Source of the DNA: Epiperipatus broadwayi
Lineage: Eukaryota; Onychophora; Udeonychophora; Euonychophora; Peripatidae
Assembly (NCBI GenBank): GCA_028023455.1
Contig: JAQFVV010006738.1
Coordinates: 312,456-376,455 of the forward strand
Direction of reading: 5' to 3'
DNA: 64,000 nt
The notes beneath the pieces were generated by a model that searched no databases, was not told the origin of the DNA, and saw only the letters and a list, made by a program, of their open reading frames with translations. This document shows, in pieces, positions 46,240 through 57,540 of the stretch. A program made the translations under genes and the position numbers. How positions within the stretch are numbered: the first letter of the stretch is position 1; every line of letters begins with the position of its first letter.

Positions 46240-47005
46240 AAAAATGATCCACAATTAAGGTATTTGATTGACATTTATCAGTTATAGTTAAAAATCTGGG
46301 GGGAAAACTTAGATGTAAATATATTTTTAAAAACCAATTTAAATTGGGACATTTTTTTTTAATTATAAATAAAAATTAGATAGTGAAGAAATAGAAAAAC
46401 ATATTTTTAAGCACCATGGACACCAAGAAAAACAAATGAATACTTGATCAGATTATATCTGACATTTTGCTTGAATAAGTAACCAATGAGAAATTTTTGT
46501 CCTATGGTGAGAGAGTATACTGTAATTCATTTGTATAATGTGTATAATAACCAAAAAAAATAAGTGGGAAAAAATAGTACTGATTAATTTGATTATCATA
46601 ATAAGCAATATGACATTGAAGAATCTAGAAAACTAAATTTATAAAAAATTGTTCTGGGAAAATGTGATTACATGATTGCCAAGAATTGCTTCATGTAATC
46701 TAAAAACTAGGAACCAATTTTGCTTTTACATTATAATTTTTAATGCTAGATATTGATTTTATACTTATGTCATTGATTAATTAACTTGAGTAAATCATAA
46801 GAGAAATCTTGACTTAACAAAAAAAAAATACTTTTTAATATATAATAGTTAATAAAGCAAGTCATATATATATATTGTATTGTAGGAAAGCAGTAATAAA
46901 TATTGTTGAAGCTACAAAATGTTTTATATACTGTTCTATACATGAGGGGTCAGAGTGACTTGAGGTCAACATGGGCATTGCAACAATATTGGCATCAGCA
47001 TGAGA
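46240..47005. other. AT-rich stretch, nothing assigned
   Basis: After the CTGAC target duplication the sequence is AT-rich with no gene or repeat recognised. Confidence 0.5.
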
Positions 47006-47009
47006 TTTG

Positions 47010-47300
47010 GGCATTCTATCATTAGATTTTCAATGGTATGGATTGCTGAAGAGTTGGAGTAGATTGAAGCCTGTCCAGTGAAGTATAAAGATGTGTTATC
47101 TTAATATGAAGTGAGCACTGATTATATATATATGTGCAGGAGATGATAATCTGGACCAACTGATGAGTGCTGGTTCAGCACGAAATACATATATATATAT
47201 TTATCTTTTCTACATGCGTGTGGTCATGTGTATCAGTAGTATGAGATAGTGTAAATAGTTTAAAGTTGCTTGAAAGTATGAGTTCAAATCCTCTAAATTT
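47010..47300 (+). repeat. FB3 right-arm copy with tRNA-like tail
   Basis: Matches the right half of the foldback at 262-715 (GAAGAGTTGGA, GTGAGCACTGATTATAT, CAGCACGAAATA, GGTCATGTGTATCAGTAGTA) and continues into AGTTCAAATCCTCTAA. The left arm is absent. Confidence 0.7.
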
Positions 47301-47344
47301 AAAATGTTTTATTATTTTTACATCCTGCGTTATTTATTGCATTG

Positions 47345-47660
47345 GTTGAGTATCAAATTCTAGAGCTTAAGGTCTTCTAAATGATTCCATTTCTGGTACT
47401 TCCAGCTCTCAAAAACCTTATGAATAATTAAACAATAAAGCTATTTGATTACTCATCTATTTTAAAAGTATAGTGAAGAATTTCATTTTGCCTGCATGTT
47501 TAATGCAGCAGCAGATTACTCTACTTGAGTTAGTCTCTGGATCGAAGCTTCTACCTCTCAAAACATTCAATTATTACTTTTATCATCATTCCTTTTTATT
47601 TCATAAAGTTTCAATTCTTAATATTTAGTTAGCCAAAAACTTTGTTGGCATTACCAGGTT
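47345..47660 (+). repeat. Dispersed SINE-like repeat
   Basis: GAGTATCAAATTCTAGAGCTT through AACAATAAAGC matches 9825-9960. Further on, GGATCGAAGCTTCTACC (47539-47555) may be a decayed B box. Confidence 0.4.
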
Positions 47661-47784
47661 AATTTGAAATAATGTTGTCAGATTGTTTCTTTTGTTGCTG
47701 TTATTCATTAGATATTGCTCATATTTCATCTATATTCAAAAAATATTTGCAAGTTTTTATATTGCCTGCAACTGTTTTATTATT

Positions 47785-48205
47785 GGATTAAATTTTGTAA
47801 ATTCATTTGCTGATTGTGTTGTGATTAATGTATATTTATTCTTGGAATTTGACAGCTATTCTCTGTATTTAAAAAAAAAATGTTTGTAGCTTTGGTTATT
47901 GTATTATATGTAACTATTTTTATTTTATTATTTATTCCAAGAGATTGTAAAAGACCCAGAAAGAGACCACATGTGAGATGGATGGATGAAATAAGAAAAT
48001 GTGCAGGGGTGTTGTGGAGAAGAGAAGCTAAAGATCGGAGAAGATGGATTAAACTTGGAGAGACCTTCATCGTGCAGTGGATTGATAATGGTTGATGATG
48101 ATGATGATTGTCTTAGTAAATTTATTCACTGTATGTTTTGCATATGATTAATGTATATATTATTTTTTATAATTAATTTTCGAATTTGAAAGCTATTATG
48201 ACTAA
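47785..48205 (+). repeat. Two copies of dispersed repeat D flanking an RTE 3' end
   Basis: Segments at 47785-47930 and 48112-48205 both carry ATTAATGTATAT, then TGGAATTTGA or CGAATTTGA, then AGCTATT. Related copies are at 52987-53115 and 53555-53665. The LINE tail at 47935-48112 lies between the first two. Confidence 0.5.
47935..48112 (+). mobile_element. RTE-type LINE 3' terminus
   Basis: The translation reads HVRWMDEIRKCAGVLWRREA, then DRRRWIKLGETF, then QWIDNG and a stop. This is the conserved C-terminus of RTE-clade reverse transcriptases (R-P-x-x-R-W-x-D-E-I ... D-R-x-x-W-x-x-L-G-E). The stop is followed at once by a (TGA)n-type microsatellite, the usual RTE 3' tail. It is a severely 5'-truncated insertion and the least decayed LINE piece in the window. 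Confidence 0.8.
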
Positions 48206-48209
48206 TTTC

Positions 48210-48860
48210 TCTTGCAAGTTTTAATTTTTATATATTATACAATTATTAATGTTTAAATATGGTGCTGGGATCTAATTGTTACATTTGTAGGCTGTCTTTA
48301 ACGTGATGGATTATGTTTGAAAGTTATATATTTTATTTGTTTGGACAATCTTAAAAATAGAAAAATATTGAATATATAAATATTAGTCAGAAGAAGAATA
48401 TTGGTTTTTGCTATTTTGATTGCGATTTTATACAAACAATGGAAACTAAAATGAATAAATACTGAATATGATTGCCTTACTCGTGAAAAAAAAAAACTGC
48501 TGTATTATCTATAAATGTGTTTAAAAATATTTTTGATGGTAATATAGAAAGTTGTGAAAAAAATTGTAATCTTTAATCATAAACAAGATTGAAACTTTTG
48601 AAAGATTTTTAAAATATGCTGGACAATTCAGTAAGTATTTTTATAGAAATTGTTTATTTTAATCCAAAAAGATTATGACTTTTTTCTTTTGCTTTCTGTA
48701 TCTTTAAATGTATGGTATGTAACAAATTATTAATTGATAATGTTTATAAAAAATTATTAGTATAAATGTGTAAAAAAATACATTTTATAACTATAGTTAT
48801 ATTTCTGATCAAACTAATTATTTAAAAATTTTACCAATCTGTTTTAATGTAAAAATTAAA
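48210..48860. other. AT-rich stretch, nothing assigned
   Basis: No gene or repeat family is recognised. Confidence 0.5.
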
Positions 48861-48864
48861 GTTA

Positions 48865-49610
48865 CATATAACCCATGACTTAATTTTTTAAGCTTGTAAA
48901 TAAAAAATAAGAGCTCTGCTAATTGCTCTAACAAGCTTTATTGAGAAATGCCTGCAAAATAATGCATCTTGCAACTACTCCCCAACCTCAGACCAATAGT
49001 TTCATGTGTTGGCATTCTTCAGTGAGGTTCTAGGGTAGTTTCAGACACTAGATCTAAAAATACCAAGCCAAAGCTTGCATTTATCTAAAAGTTAACTATT
49101 AAGTAGAAAATGTGAAATTTTTTAGACACCTATATGTTTTCAAACCCAGCAATCTAATTCAAATAGCTCTTTATGTTTTATTTGCAAGCTTAAAAACTTA
49201 AGTCATGTGATGTATGATTAATTTTTATTGACTATTTATAGTCCTTGCTTTAAAGTCTTATGCAATGTTATATTGTTAAAGCTATTAATATATGGTTTGG
49301 CTGAAGATCTCTAAGCCCAATGTAGCTATTTGAGCTAGATAGCTGGGTTTGAAGACATAGAGGTATTTAAAAATTTCAGATGTTCTACTTAATAGTTAAC
49401 TTTTAGATAAATGCTGGCTTTAGTTTGGTATTTTTAGATCTAGACTCTGAAACTACCATAGTGCCTCACTGAGGAGTGCCAAAGTATGAAACCATTGGTC
49501 TGAGATTGAGGAGTAGTTTCAAGATAGATTTTTAAATGCTTTATTTTGCTGGCATTTATCAATAAAGCTTGTTAGAGCAATTAGCAGAGCTTTTTATGTT
49601 TTAATGTTTT
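48865..49610. repeat. Foldback element FB2
   Basis: Left arm 48905-49175 and right arm 49325-49605 are inverted relatives, by eye 80-85 percent identical, with shared landmarks CTCTAACAAGCTTTATTGA, CTCAGACCAAT, TAGATCTAAAAATACCAA and TTAACTATTAAGTAGAA. A second, smaller inverted repeat links 48865-48915 with 49166-49220 (ACTTAAGTCATG / CATGACTTAA). An AGCTCTTTATGTTTTA-type motif therefore appears at three junctions. No coding frame is present. Confidence 0.8.
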
Positions 49611-49849
49611 TTTCTCAAAACATGAAAACAAAACAGGTGATTTTTTTTTATATATCTGAGAAAGCCACCAAATCATTAGTAAAATAAGTAAATAATAAAC
49701 AGAAGAAATAATGGTATTCTGTTTTGTGCGTATATGTTGTATTTATAAATACGCATAAAGAAAAACAACTAGTTTTTTTTGGAAATTTTAATACAGATTA
49801 TGTATATCTTTTTTTTTTTGCAATTGTAAAGTAAAAAAAGACCAATGGT

Positions 49850-49955
49850 TTTATTGCTCAGGAGTTCATAAGTTTAAGCGCCAGAATCGATCCTGGATCT
49901 CCCAATCCTAAGTCAGATGTTCTACTGCTACACCAAACCGTGCAGAGCATTTTAA
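49850..49955 (-). repeat. tRNA-derived SINE A, copy 2
   Basis: The minus strand reads GGTTTGGTGTAGCAGTAGAA (A box), then GGATCGATTCTGGCGC (B box) about 35 bases later, then GAACTCCTGAGCAATAAAAC. This is a good tRNA-like Pol III head. It shares its tail with 33335-33445. Confidence 0.7.
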
Positions 49956-49959
49956 GGAA

Positions 49960-50155
49960 GAAACAGTAGAATACAAAGTTTGCATTTCTTTTTCATTTTT
50001 CCCTCTCCCCTTTCTGAAATCTTTATAAAGTGTGTTAAATTTTAATTAATAAATAGTAGAATAAAAGTTATGACATTTTAATGAATAAGTAGTAGACTTT
50101 GTTTTCTTAAACAATAAGAACAATACAACTGAGAAAAATAAGCATGTGTTTATCC
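49960..50155. other. AT-rich stretch, nothing assigned
   Basis: No gene or repeat is recognised between the SINE and foldback FB5. Confidence 0.45.
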
Positions 50156-50159
50156 TATA

Positions 50160-50420
50160 TAAAAACAATTTATCCACTACTTTGAACACTTTAGCAATAA
50201 CGTTTTATTGATCTTATGTTTCGACTGTCCTGCAGTCTTCTTCAGAGCTATGGTATAATGAACATAAAATACATTTTTTATGATATTGTTTATATAGTTA
50301 TGTATTTTATTTTGTTTATTATATTATAGCTCTGAAGAAGACTGCAGTATAGTTGAAGTGTAAGGTCAATAAAAGGTTTTTGCTAAAAACTGTTCAAAAT
50401 AGTGGATAAATTATATTTGT
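50160..50420. repeat. Foldback element FB5
   Basis: Arms of about 105 bases (50165-50270 and 50315-50420) mirror each other around an AT-rich loop. The right arm carries GCTCTGAAGAAGACTGCAGT. A related GCTCTGATGATGACTGCTGG lies at 58069-58088. The outer ends share AATTTATCCACTA / TAGTGGATAAATT. Confidence 0.75.
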
Positions 50421-50424
50421 ATAA

Positions 50425-51480
50425 GATATAGCAAAATAAAGGAAGTGGTGAATATGGGAATATTTCTGTGTGTTTATCCTAATATTACAATTGATAGATA
50501 GTTAAAAACTTTCAAAATTTTAATTCATAAATAATATGAAGTATTACATATTTTTCTTACACTACAACTATAATTAGCAAATGTTATGAAACTAAAAAAG
50601 AACAAAACTTTTTAATAGTACAACCATTTACAGTATAGATAATGGCATATTATGAAATGGATATTTGGTTATCTTGCAACATACTATAGAAGTTAGTTGA
50701 ACTTTTGATGACTGGTGAGCCTGGCTTCATCTATTTGGATATGTTCTTTGTGTGTACCCATATATCACGTATCCTCAATAATAATTATTTGTTCTTAAAA
50801 TTCATTCAGTAGTTTATTGAAAACATACAAGTGGAGATTGAAAAAATGCTAAATATTCAAAGACATTTTGTTTTTTAATCCCTGCTGGCAGATCATGATG
50901 GCAAACATTTAAACAAGACCTTTTATTTTTCCTCTGCTTTTAGATCATTTAGTCAAAAAACAAATAATAAATCTGCCAATATCCAAACATCCACAAATCT
51001 ATTCATGAAGTTAATGCTGATATTATATAACTGCATGATAAAATACAGTATTCTTACATATTGTTTGTATTATTTAGTGGAAAAACTAAAAGAAATAAGC
51101 ATTTTAAGGTGTAAACAAACATATTACTGTAATATTTGAAATCCAGGCTCTTTTCATATTCCTGGAGCCTAATTGTAAATATAGGGGATTTGAACTCAGA
51201 TCATTACTATAATACAGAAAAGCATGGCCCTGAGATGTAATCATAATAGTATAATAAATCAATTCTTTCAACATTCTGAAAAATAGCGAGACAAAATGAA
51301 TGAAGCAATTAATGAATTAACAAAACAATTCTAATAATTCAGCAAAATATGGAAAAAGCTATAAAAAATCTTAGAAATTAAAAGAATTTTAAATTGTATG
51401 AAACTCCAACATTTATTCTGAAGGGATAACTCCTTTAATGCAAAATTTACTGCAGGCGCTATTAGATACAGCAAATTGTA
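50425..51480. other. AT-rich stretch, nothing assigned
   Basis: No gene or repeat family is recognised. Confidence 0.5.
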
Positions 51481-51489
51481 CCTATTTAT

Positions 51490-52975
51490 AAAATAAAGGT
51501 GATCCAAAGATTTATAGAGCAATATCTATTTTACCAATTTTTTCTAAAATTTTTGAAAATTGTTCTTATTCAGAAATAAAAAATGATATTAATAAGATCA
51601 TACCAAAATCTCAACATTATTTTGTACCAAAAAGTCAGTTAGTAGTAATTTTATAACAATTCAAAATCATATATCACATATCTTAAATCTTGGGGGAAAA
51701 AATTGATGTCATCTATCTGGATTTGCCATCTATATTTGACTTAATCTGTCATAAATTATTAATAATGAAACTGATAAAATTGAATATATAATAATTAATT
51801 AGTTGCTTACCCAAAAGATGCTAAGATTTACATTTATTTCAGTAGTGAATCTCTCAAATCAACTAAGGTATACCCAAAGAGGGATTTTAGCACCACTGCT
51901 ATTCAATACTTTTACAATAAATATAGGACAAGATATAAAGCATTCATAAATCTTGTCATATGCTGATGATAAAACATTTAATGTAATAAGTGATCTATTT
52001 GATATAATTAAATTACAAGCTGATTTGAATAATTTTGAAAACTGGTGTGTGTGTATATATATATAGCAGGAAAGTGAATGCTGAGAAATGTTCTGTTTTT
52101 ATTGTACTTCAAAAATCTACAAATTTTGATATAAATTATTACATGAAATAAACTCAGTGCATATCGCTAACTCAAAATTCAAATATAAAATGTCAAATCA
52201 CCCCCAAACATTATGTATTTTCAACAATGCTATTTTTATTAATAAGGTAGCATTGCTAAAAAAAAAAAAAAAACAATAACATGGGCGGGGGGTGATTTGA
52301 CACTTTAAATTAATATAGTATCAAAATAATTACAAAAAAAGAATGTCAATGATTTTGGAATAAATTTTGATAGTACTAATTCTTAAAAAAACACATTATA
52401 AAGAAATACAAAAACATAAAACTATGGAAAATATTGAAAAATGATAAAAACTTCAGGAAAAACAGAAATTTTGTTGCTTAAAACTGTAGTATTACCTGTG
52501 ACATACTATGGATCAGAAATATTAATCATTCAATTATACAGATGCTAATCAGAACATTATCTTTTAATTGTAAAACAAAGATAATTACGAAATCTAACAT
52601 TATTGTATATTTTACATGAAAATTTGTTTATCAAATTATATAACCAAAATGAAATTCAAATAATCAGAAAGACAAGTTATCATGAAAAAACAGAAATAAC
52701 TGCTAAAACTGTATTTAGAACACTACCAAGAATAAGCAAGTTGTACAATTCTATTGATGTTAATAACAAATTAGAAATAAGCATTTTATCTTTTGATAAG
52801 GCAACATTTTTAAACAATAAAAACAACTATAAGAAATATTAGGTGTACAAATTTTATATTAATTATAATACTGTCATTTTAGTTTTACTATATTTATATA
52901 TATATTATCTACTTGTAAATGGTTTGTATATTTCAAACTATATGGAGGTTGTAAATAAAATGAAATAAATCATAA
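51490..52975 (+). mobile_element. CR1/Jockey-type LINE remnant
   Basis: The plus-strand translations give KIYRAISILPIFSKIFEN (about 51507-51560), then VIYLDLPSIFDLICHKLL (about 51708-51760) where active copies have Y-L-D-L-S-K-A-F-D-x-I. SCHMLMIKHLM (about 51955) is out of frame with Y-A-D-D-K-T-F. LNNFENW and NAEKCSVF follow at 52025-52100. A 79-codon frame at 52603-52842 fits the end of the polyprotein (LPRISKLYNSI). Multiple stops and shifts are present and a small hairpin element has inserted at about 52190. Confidence 0.7.
52188..52310. repeat. Small hairpin MITE inside the CR1-type LINE
   Basis: TGTCAAATCACCCCC (52193-52207) is opposed by GGGGGTGATTTGACA (about 52287-52301), giving terminal inverted repeats of about 20 bases on a 110-120-base element with an A-rich centre. 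The C/G run stands out in AT-rich DNA. TSDs are unclear. Confidence 0.65.
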
Positions 52976-52979
52976 TGAT

Positions 52980-53115
52980 GATAATGTAACTATTTTTATT
53001 TATTTATTTTTTTAATACTTTTTTGTAAATGTATTTGCCACATATGATTAATTTATATATATTCTTGAAATTTGATAGTTATTTCCTATACTTGAAAAAA
53101 AAATTTCAACTTTGG
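52980..53115 (+). repeat. Dispersed repeat D, copy 3
   Basis: Contains AACTATTTTTATTTATTTAT, GTAAATGTATTTGCCA, ATGATTAAT and TTGAAATTTGATAG in the order seen at 47785-47930. Confidence 0.5.
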
Positions 53116-53144
53116 TTATTTTTTTTATATTAATCTACTAAAGA

Positions 53145-53555
53145 TCACATGATCACCATTTCTTATGCTTACCCAAACTGTTTACACAGAGGCTAAACTC
53201 TCCATACAGTAGTGCCACCAGTGCAAGCCAGAGGAATCAATGGATGCAATAAGATTTGTGCATAAAATCCCTATCTAGTGCCTACTCATTCAATATCCCC
53301 AGACTAGTTTCCAGCTTGTGGCTTTCATCAGTCCATAAGCTGGAAACTAGTCTGGGAATATTGGATGAGTAGACACTGCAGTGCTCTCAGATCCAAGGGT
53401 CTTCACTGATGAAAGCCACAAGTTGGAAACTAGTCTGGGGATATTGGATGAGTTAGCACTAGATAGGGATTTTATGCACAAACCTTCTTGCATCCTTACT
53501 CTGGCTAGTATTGGTGGCACTACTGTATGGAGTTTACCCTCTGGTGTATTAATCG
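53145..53555. repeat. Foldback element FB1, copy F, rearranged centre
   Basis: The left arm starts at CACATGATCACCATTTC and runs to about 53333. The right arm ends at CTACTGTATGGAGTTT. Between them a piece of right-arm sequence (CTAGTCTGGGAATATTGG, 53349-53366) is present in addition to the full right arm (53420-53437), so the arm is partly duplicated. A 70-codon frame here is an arm translation, not a gene. Confidence 0.75.
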
Positions 53556-53665
53556 ATGTAAATGTATTTGCTATATGTCTTGCACATGATTAATATCAAT
53601 ATATATTCTTTTTTTTTTTTTTTGGTAATTGATTTTGGAATTTAAAAACTATTATGAATATTTCC
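53555..53665 (+). repeat. Dispersed repeat D, copy 4
   Basis: Contains GTAAATGTATTTGCTATATG, CACATGATTAAT and TTGGAATTTAAAAACTATTA, matching 48112-48205. It directly follows the FB1 copy. Confidence 0.5.
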
Positions 53666-53669
53666 TTAC

Positions 53670-54535
53670 ACCATTTTATTCATATGTGGAATTATATTTC
53701 ATTTCTTGGGTATTTAATAATTAATATTATTAATAATGTGGTTTTCCATTAGTGTGTTCTTTAGGGATCAGTATACTTTTATTATATAGAAAATATAAAT
53801 GCATAATTAATATTAATGAATATATCTGGAATATTTATCAACATTATTAGTGATATTAGGTATGGCAAAGTTGTTATTGACTTTTGTTAATTAAAGATTG
53901 TCAATTATCTGTTTGTTTTCAGGTTATTATAACGATGAAATTCATGCACTTCATTGCCGATCTTCTTTCATTCACAATCGTACCAAATGTTATATTACTA
54001 ATAACAATATCATATTACGTTCTCTTGTACTTCCAAGAGTAGTTTTCTTCATGCACCTCTAGAACAACTCACTATAATTTTGAATAATCAATGGACTTGT
54101 TGCTGCTCATTTTTGTGAGTAGGGATTAGGATTCAAAACTGTGATTAATGCTTTTGTGCATCTAGAAGCCATCTTTTACTCATTTGTTCTATTTAGATTA
54201 ATAATTTGAACAGAATTATATAAGAAAATTCTGATATTGTTAGTAATAATAATGAGTAGAAGGTGCCTGTAGTATTTCTAAAATATGTAGAAATTGAACT
54301 GGTGTCAGATTTATGCAAGTATGTTATCTTGGATTTAAAATCTTGCAAAATATTGTAAAGAAATTGTAGGTGTTTGCTTGATGTCTATATGCATTAGTGT
54401 CATCATTTGAAATCCTAATTCTCTAATGGTCAAAGTCACACACTGGATGAGAGGGATATTATACCATTGATCATCTGAAGTTCACTATCTAAAATTTATA
54501 ATAGATGGCTCCACCTTAGAATGGGCAAAAAGTTT
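53670..54535. other. AT-rich stretch, nothing assigned
   Basis: No gene or repeat family is recognised before the LINE at 54540. Confidence 0.5.
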
Positions 54536-54539
54536 AGAT

Positions 54540-56520
54540 GGATGGGCAGCAAAGTTGGTAAATGAACTTAGGACATAGGGCCAAATTAAACCTATTATCA
54601 TGTTTTAATACTATGGCACAGAAGAGATTTTCTGAATAGTTGGAGTAATACAAGAGTAAGACTACTATTTAAAGGAAAGGATCAGAAAGTTAAGTAATTA
54701 TAGACCGATAGTGGTAATGTCAGGGTTTTGTAAAGTTTTCATGTATATGGTGGCTTGAAGGGGTGCAAAATGGATGGAAGAAAATAATATAATGGGAGAA
54801 ATGCAAGGTTTTTGATCAGATAGGAGTATATGAGATAGTTTATTTGTAGTTACACAACTTAGGTAGGAGTAGAAATACAGATAAGCAGTTATGTATGGTT
54901 TTTATAAATATAGAGAAGGTATATGATAGAGTAAATAGAAATAGATTATGACTAAGTTTAGTAAATTTGGAAATGGATGGAGCTTTAATGGGTCTCATTA
55001 AGAGATGGTATGAAAATAATTACTATACATATGAATTAGGGAGTATAGAATTAGTTAAAGTTAAAAATGGGATGGGACTAATGCAATGATGCCTTATGTC
55101 ATCTATTTTGTTTTTTTTTTGTATTTGAATGAAATAGAAAGAGCAATAGAAAGACTAGGAAGAGGGGTAGAGATACCATTAATAGGTGGCAAGGGAGTAT
55201 ATACATTATTGTGTCTTATTTGCGGATGTCTTCTTGTGCACAGAAAGAAGGGAAGATATGGAAGTTATGCTGAGGACATGCACAAGGGTGGGTAAAGAGA
55301 TGGGGATTAAATTTAGTGAAGAAAAATCAAAAGTAATTATGATTAATACTGGGGAAAGAGAAGACAAAGAATTTTTACTGGGGGATATAAAGTTAAGTGT
55401 GGTGAATAGATATAACAATTTGGGAATCGTTTTAAGTAATCGGAGAAATTGCTTGGATGAATGGGAGAAAAAATTGATAAATGAAGCAAAGAAAAGAAAG
55501 AGACTGATAAAGAAATTAACAGTGTCATATAATAAATATGATGTAGTTAGAATTGTATGGGAGGGGCAGTAGCAGGATTAACATATGGTAATAATGCATT
55601 ATGTGTGGTGTTAGATTATGTAGAAAAACTACAAAGAGAAGTAGGAAGACAGGCATTGGATGCAGATGCGTGAACAGCAAAGGAGTAAATTCAAGCAGAA
55701 ATGGGACAGTCAAGTTTTTATATGAGATGCAAAAAGCAAAATGAAAATATTCAATAGATTGCAGTTTATGAATAATAAGAGAATAGCCAAAATAGTATTT
55801 AATTGGGTTAAGAGTAAAGGGCAAACAACAAGATGGATGAGAAAGGTAGTACGGTATGCAGAAGATTTGGATAAAGAATTTATGTCAGTATGCTTATACA
55901 AAAGGTGTGATGATTGTGATAGAATTTTTGAGTGTAATAGTTTCAAGGAATGGGATAGAATAGATGCACTAATAAAGAATAGGGACTTGAGAGAGTAAAG
56001 AATTTAAATATATATAGAAGAAAACAGAATATTGGGTGTGAGTTAATTTATAATAATAATAATAAGGAAAGTAGTATTCTGTTTAAGGTTCAAACAGGAT
56101 CTTTAGCAACAAGGGAATATACATATAAATGGACAAATGTGGATAATTTAGTCTGCAAGTTGTGTAAGGAAGGCATAGAAAATATTCTGTTAATTGAATG
56201 TAAATGATTGCAGGAGCACAAATAATGTTGTGGGAATAATAAATATAAACTAAGTGATTACATAGAAGGTGGTCTTGGTTTTTATGCTGGGTTTGGGAAA
56301 AAATAAGGTGGATTTAAATATAAAGGCTATGGAGTTGACAAAGATCATATTGGGAAATGGGATGGAGCACGATAGAAAAAACTATGGGAAAACTTAAAAT
56401 GGGAAAGGGAAGGTAAAGTGGCTAACAAATTCCTCTGGGCATGGTAGCTGAGAGATTCCTGACTCCAAAAAAAGAAATTACATTACATCTCATCATCATC
56501 ATTCTCTTGGAATTATATAC
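54540..56520 (+). mobile_element. LINE family X, 5'-truncated and decayed
   Basis: Successive plus-strand segments follow the LINE RT order: KLSNYRPIVVMSGFCKVF (about 54688-54740), MQGF followed by SDRS (about 54798-54825), FINIEKVYDRVNR (about 54900-54940, motif A), then a 128-codon frame at 55186-55572 with the region around F-A-D-D shifted and reduced to FADVFLC, then TGEREDKEF and VVNRYNNLGIVL. An 85-codon frame at 55741-55998 and a terminal segment with FKVQTGSLATREYTYKW and CKLCKEG (about 56086-56180) follow. It ends near 56490 with ATTCCTGACTCC. At least four frame breaks make it inactive. The second catalytic aspartate is lost in the readable frame. Confidence 0.75.
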
Positions 56521-56524
56521 GTTT

Positions 56525-57540
56525 CTAATGAATTAGATCTTCTTATGATGTCAATTAAATATAACAATTGCAAATAGGTTATTTTTGCTTAAATGAATGT
56601 TTGGGTTTAATCTGATCAAATTTCTTACTTGTTTGATACAAATGAAAAGTGTCAGTCTTGGTATGCTCATGTCTACATGAGCAGATTTGTACAAAATAAT
56701 AGAGGAAATTAAATTTTAAAACAATTATTACTTGTTTTAGTTATAAAATTAAAATATTTAAGCCAAAAGAAATTTACTCTTGGTCTGAATATAACTTTTA
56801 TTTCTTTCTTTTTTTAATAATCTCCATACTTTCTCTTTCTTTCTTTTTTTTTTATTATTCTTTACATAAATAAAGATACAATAAAAGACAAATGATCCCC
56901 CAAGATGCATTTCAAGCTCAACCAGCACTCATCAGTTGGCAGCGCTCAAATATATCTTTATTACATGAAGAGTATTTATCTATGGTGGGAATTGTCACAT
57001 CTTTATTTACAATCGCCCAACTTGCTCCACTCACAACCTCGACTTTGTACATTTTTGATAAACCTAACTATGTTTATCATTAATCATTTATTAAACTAGA
57101 CTTTTTGTTAATCTGAAATTATAATAAAATTTGTCAAGAATCCCATAACAGAATATATATGTTAAAATATTTTTGTGGATTAATTACATTATAAACATAG
57201 GAATGAGTGGAGATATTTCCAAATAATAACAAGATTATGTAAGATAATAGGAGTAATCTAGATAACTTAATTATGAATGACTATGTTAAACTATTTGGAC
57301 TAAAAACCTACAATATCTTTATAATCGCCTTGGATTTAAGTAGAAGCAAATGGGAATCCCTTTTTTTTTCTAACTCAAGTATTATATAGATTTAATCCAA
57401 ACATATTTTTATAAGTATTAGAACTTAGAAGAATCTCATCTTCTCTATATATGTTGTAAATATTATTTTATCTCTCCTAGAAAACTAATACATGTTAATT
57501 AAATATTTTCATGGATTAATTATTATATATAAATAAAGGT
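56525..57540. other. AT-rich stretch with a short FB3 arm fragment
   Basis: At 56885-56945 the text AATGATCCCCCAAGATGCAT and CCAGCACTCATCAG match the FB3 left arm (313-355). Elsewhere nothing is assigned. Confidence 0.45.

Noticed and set aside
49850-49955. A functional tRNA gene
   Set aside because: A and B boxes are visible but the cloverleaf stems do not close and the sequence continues into a repeated SINE tail.
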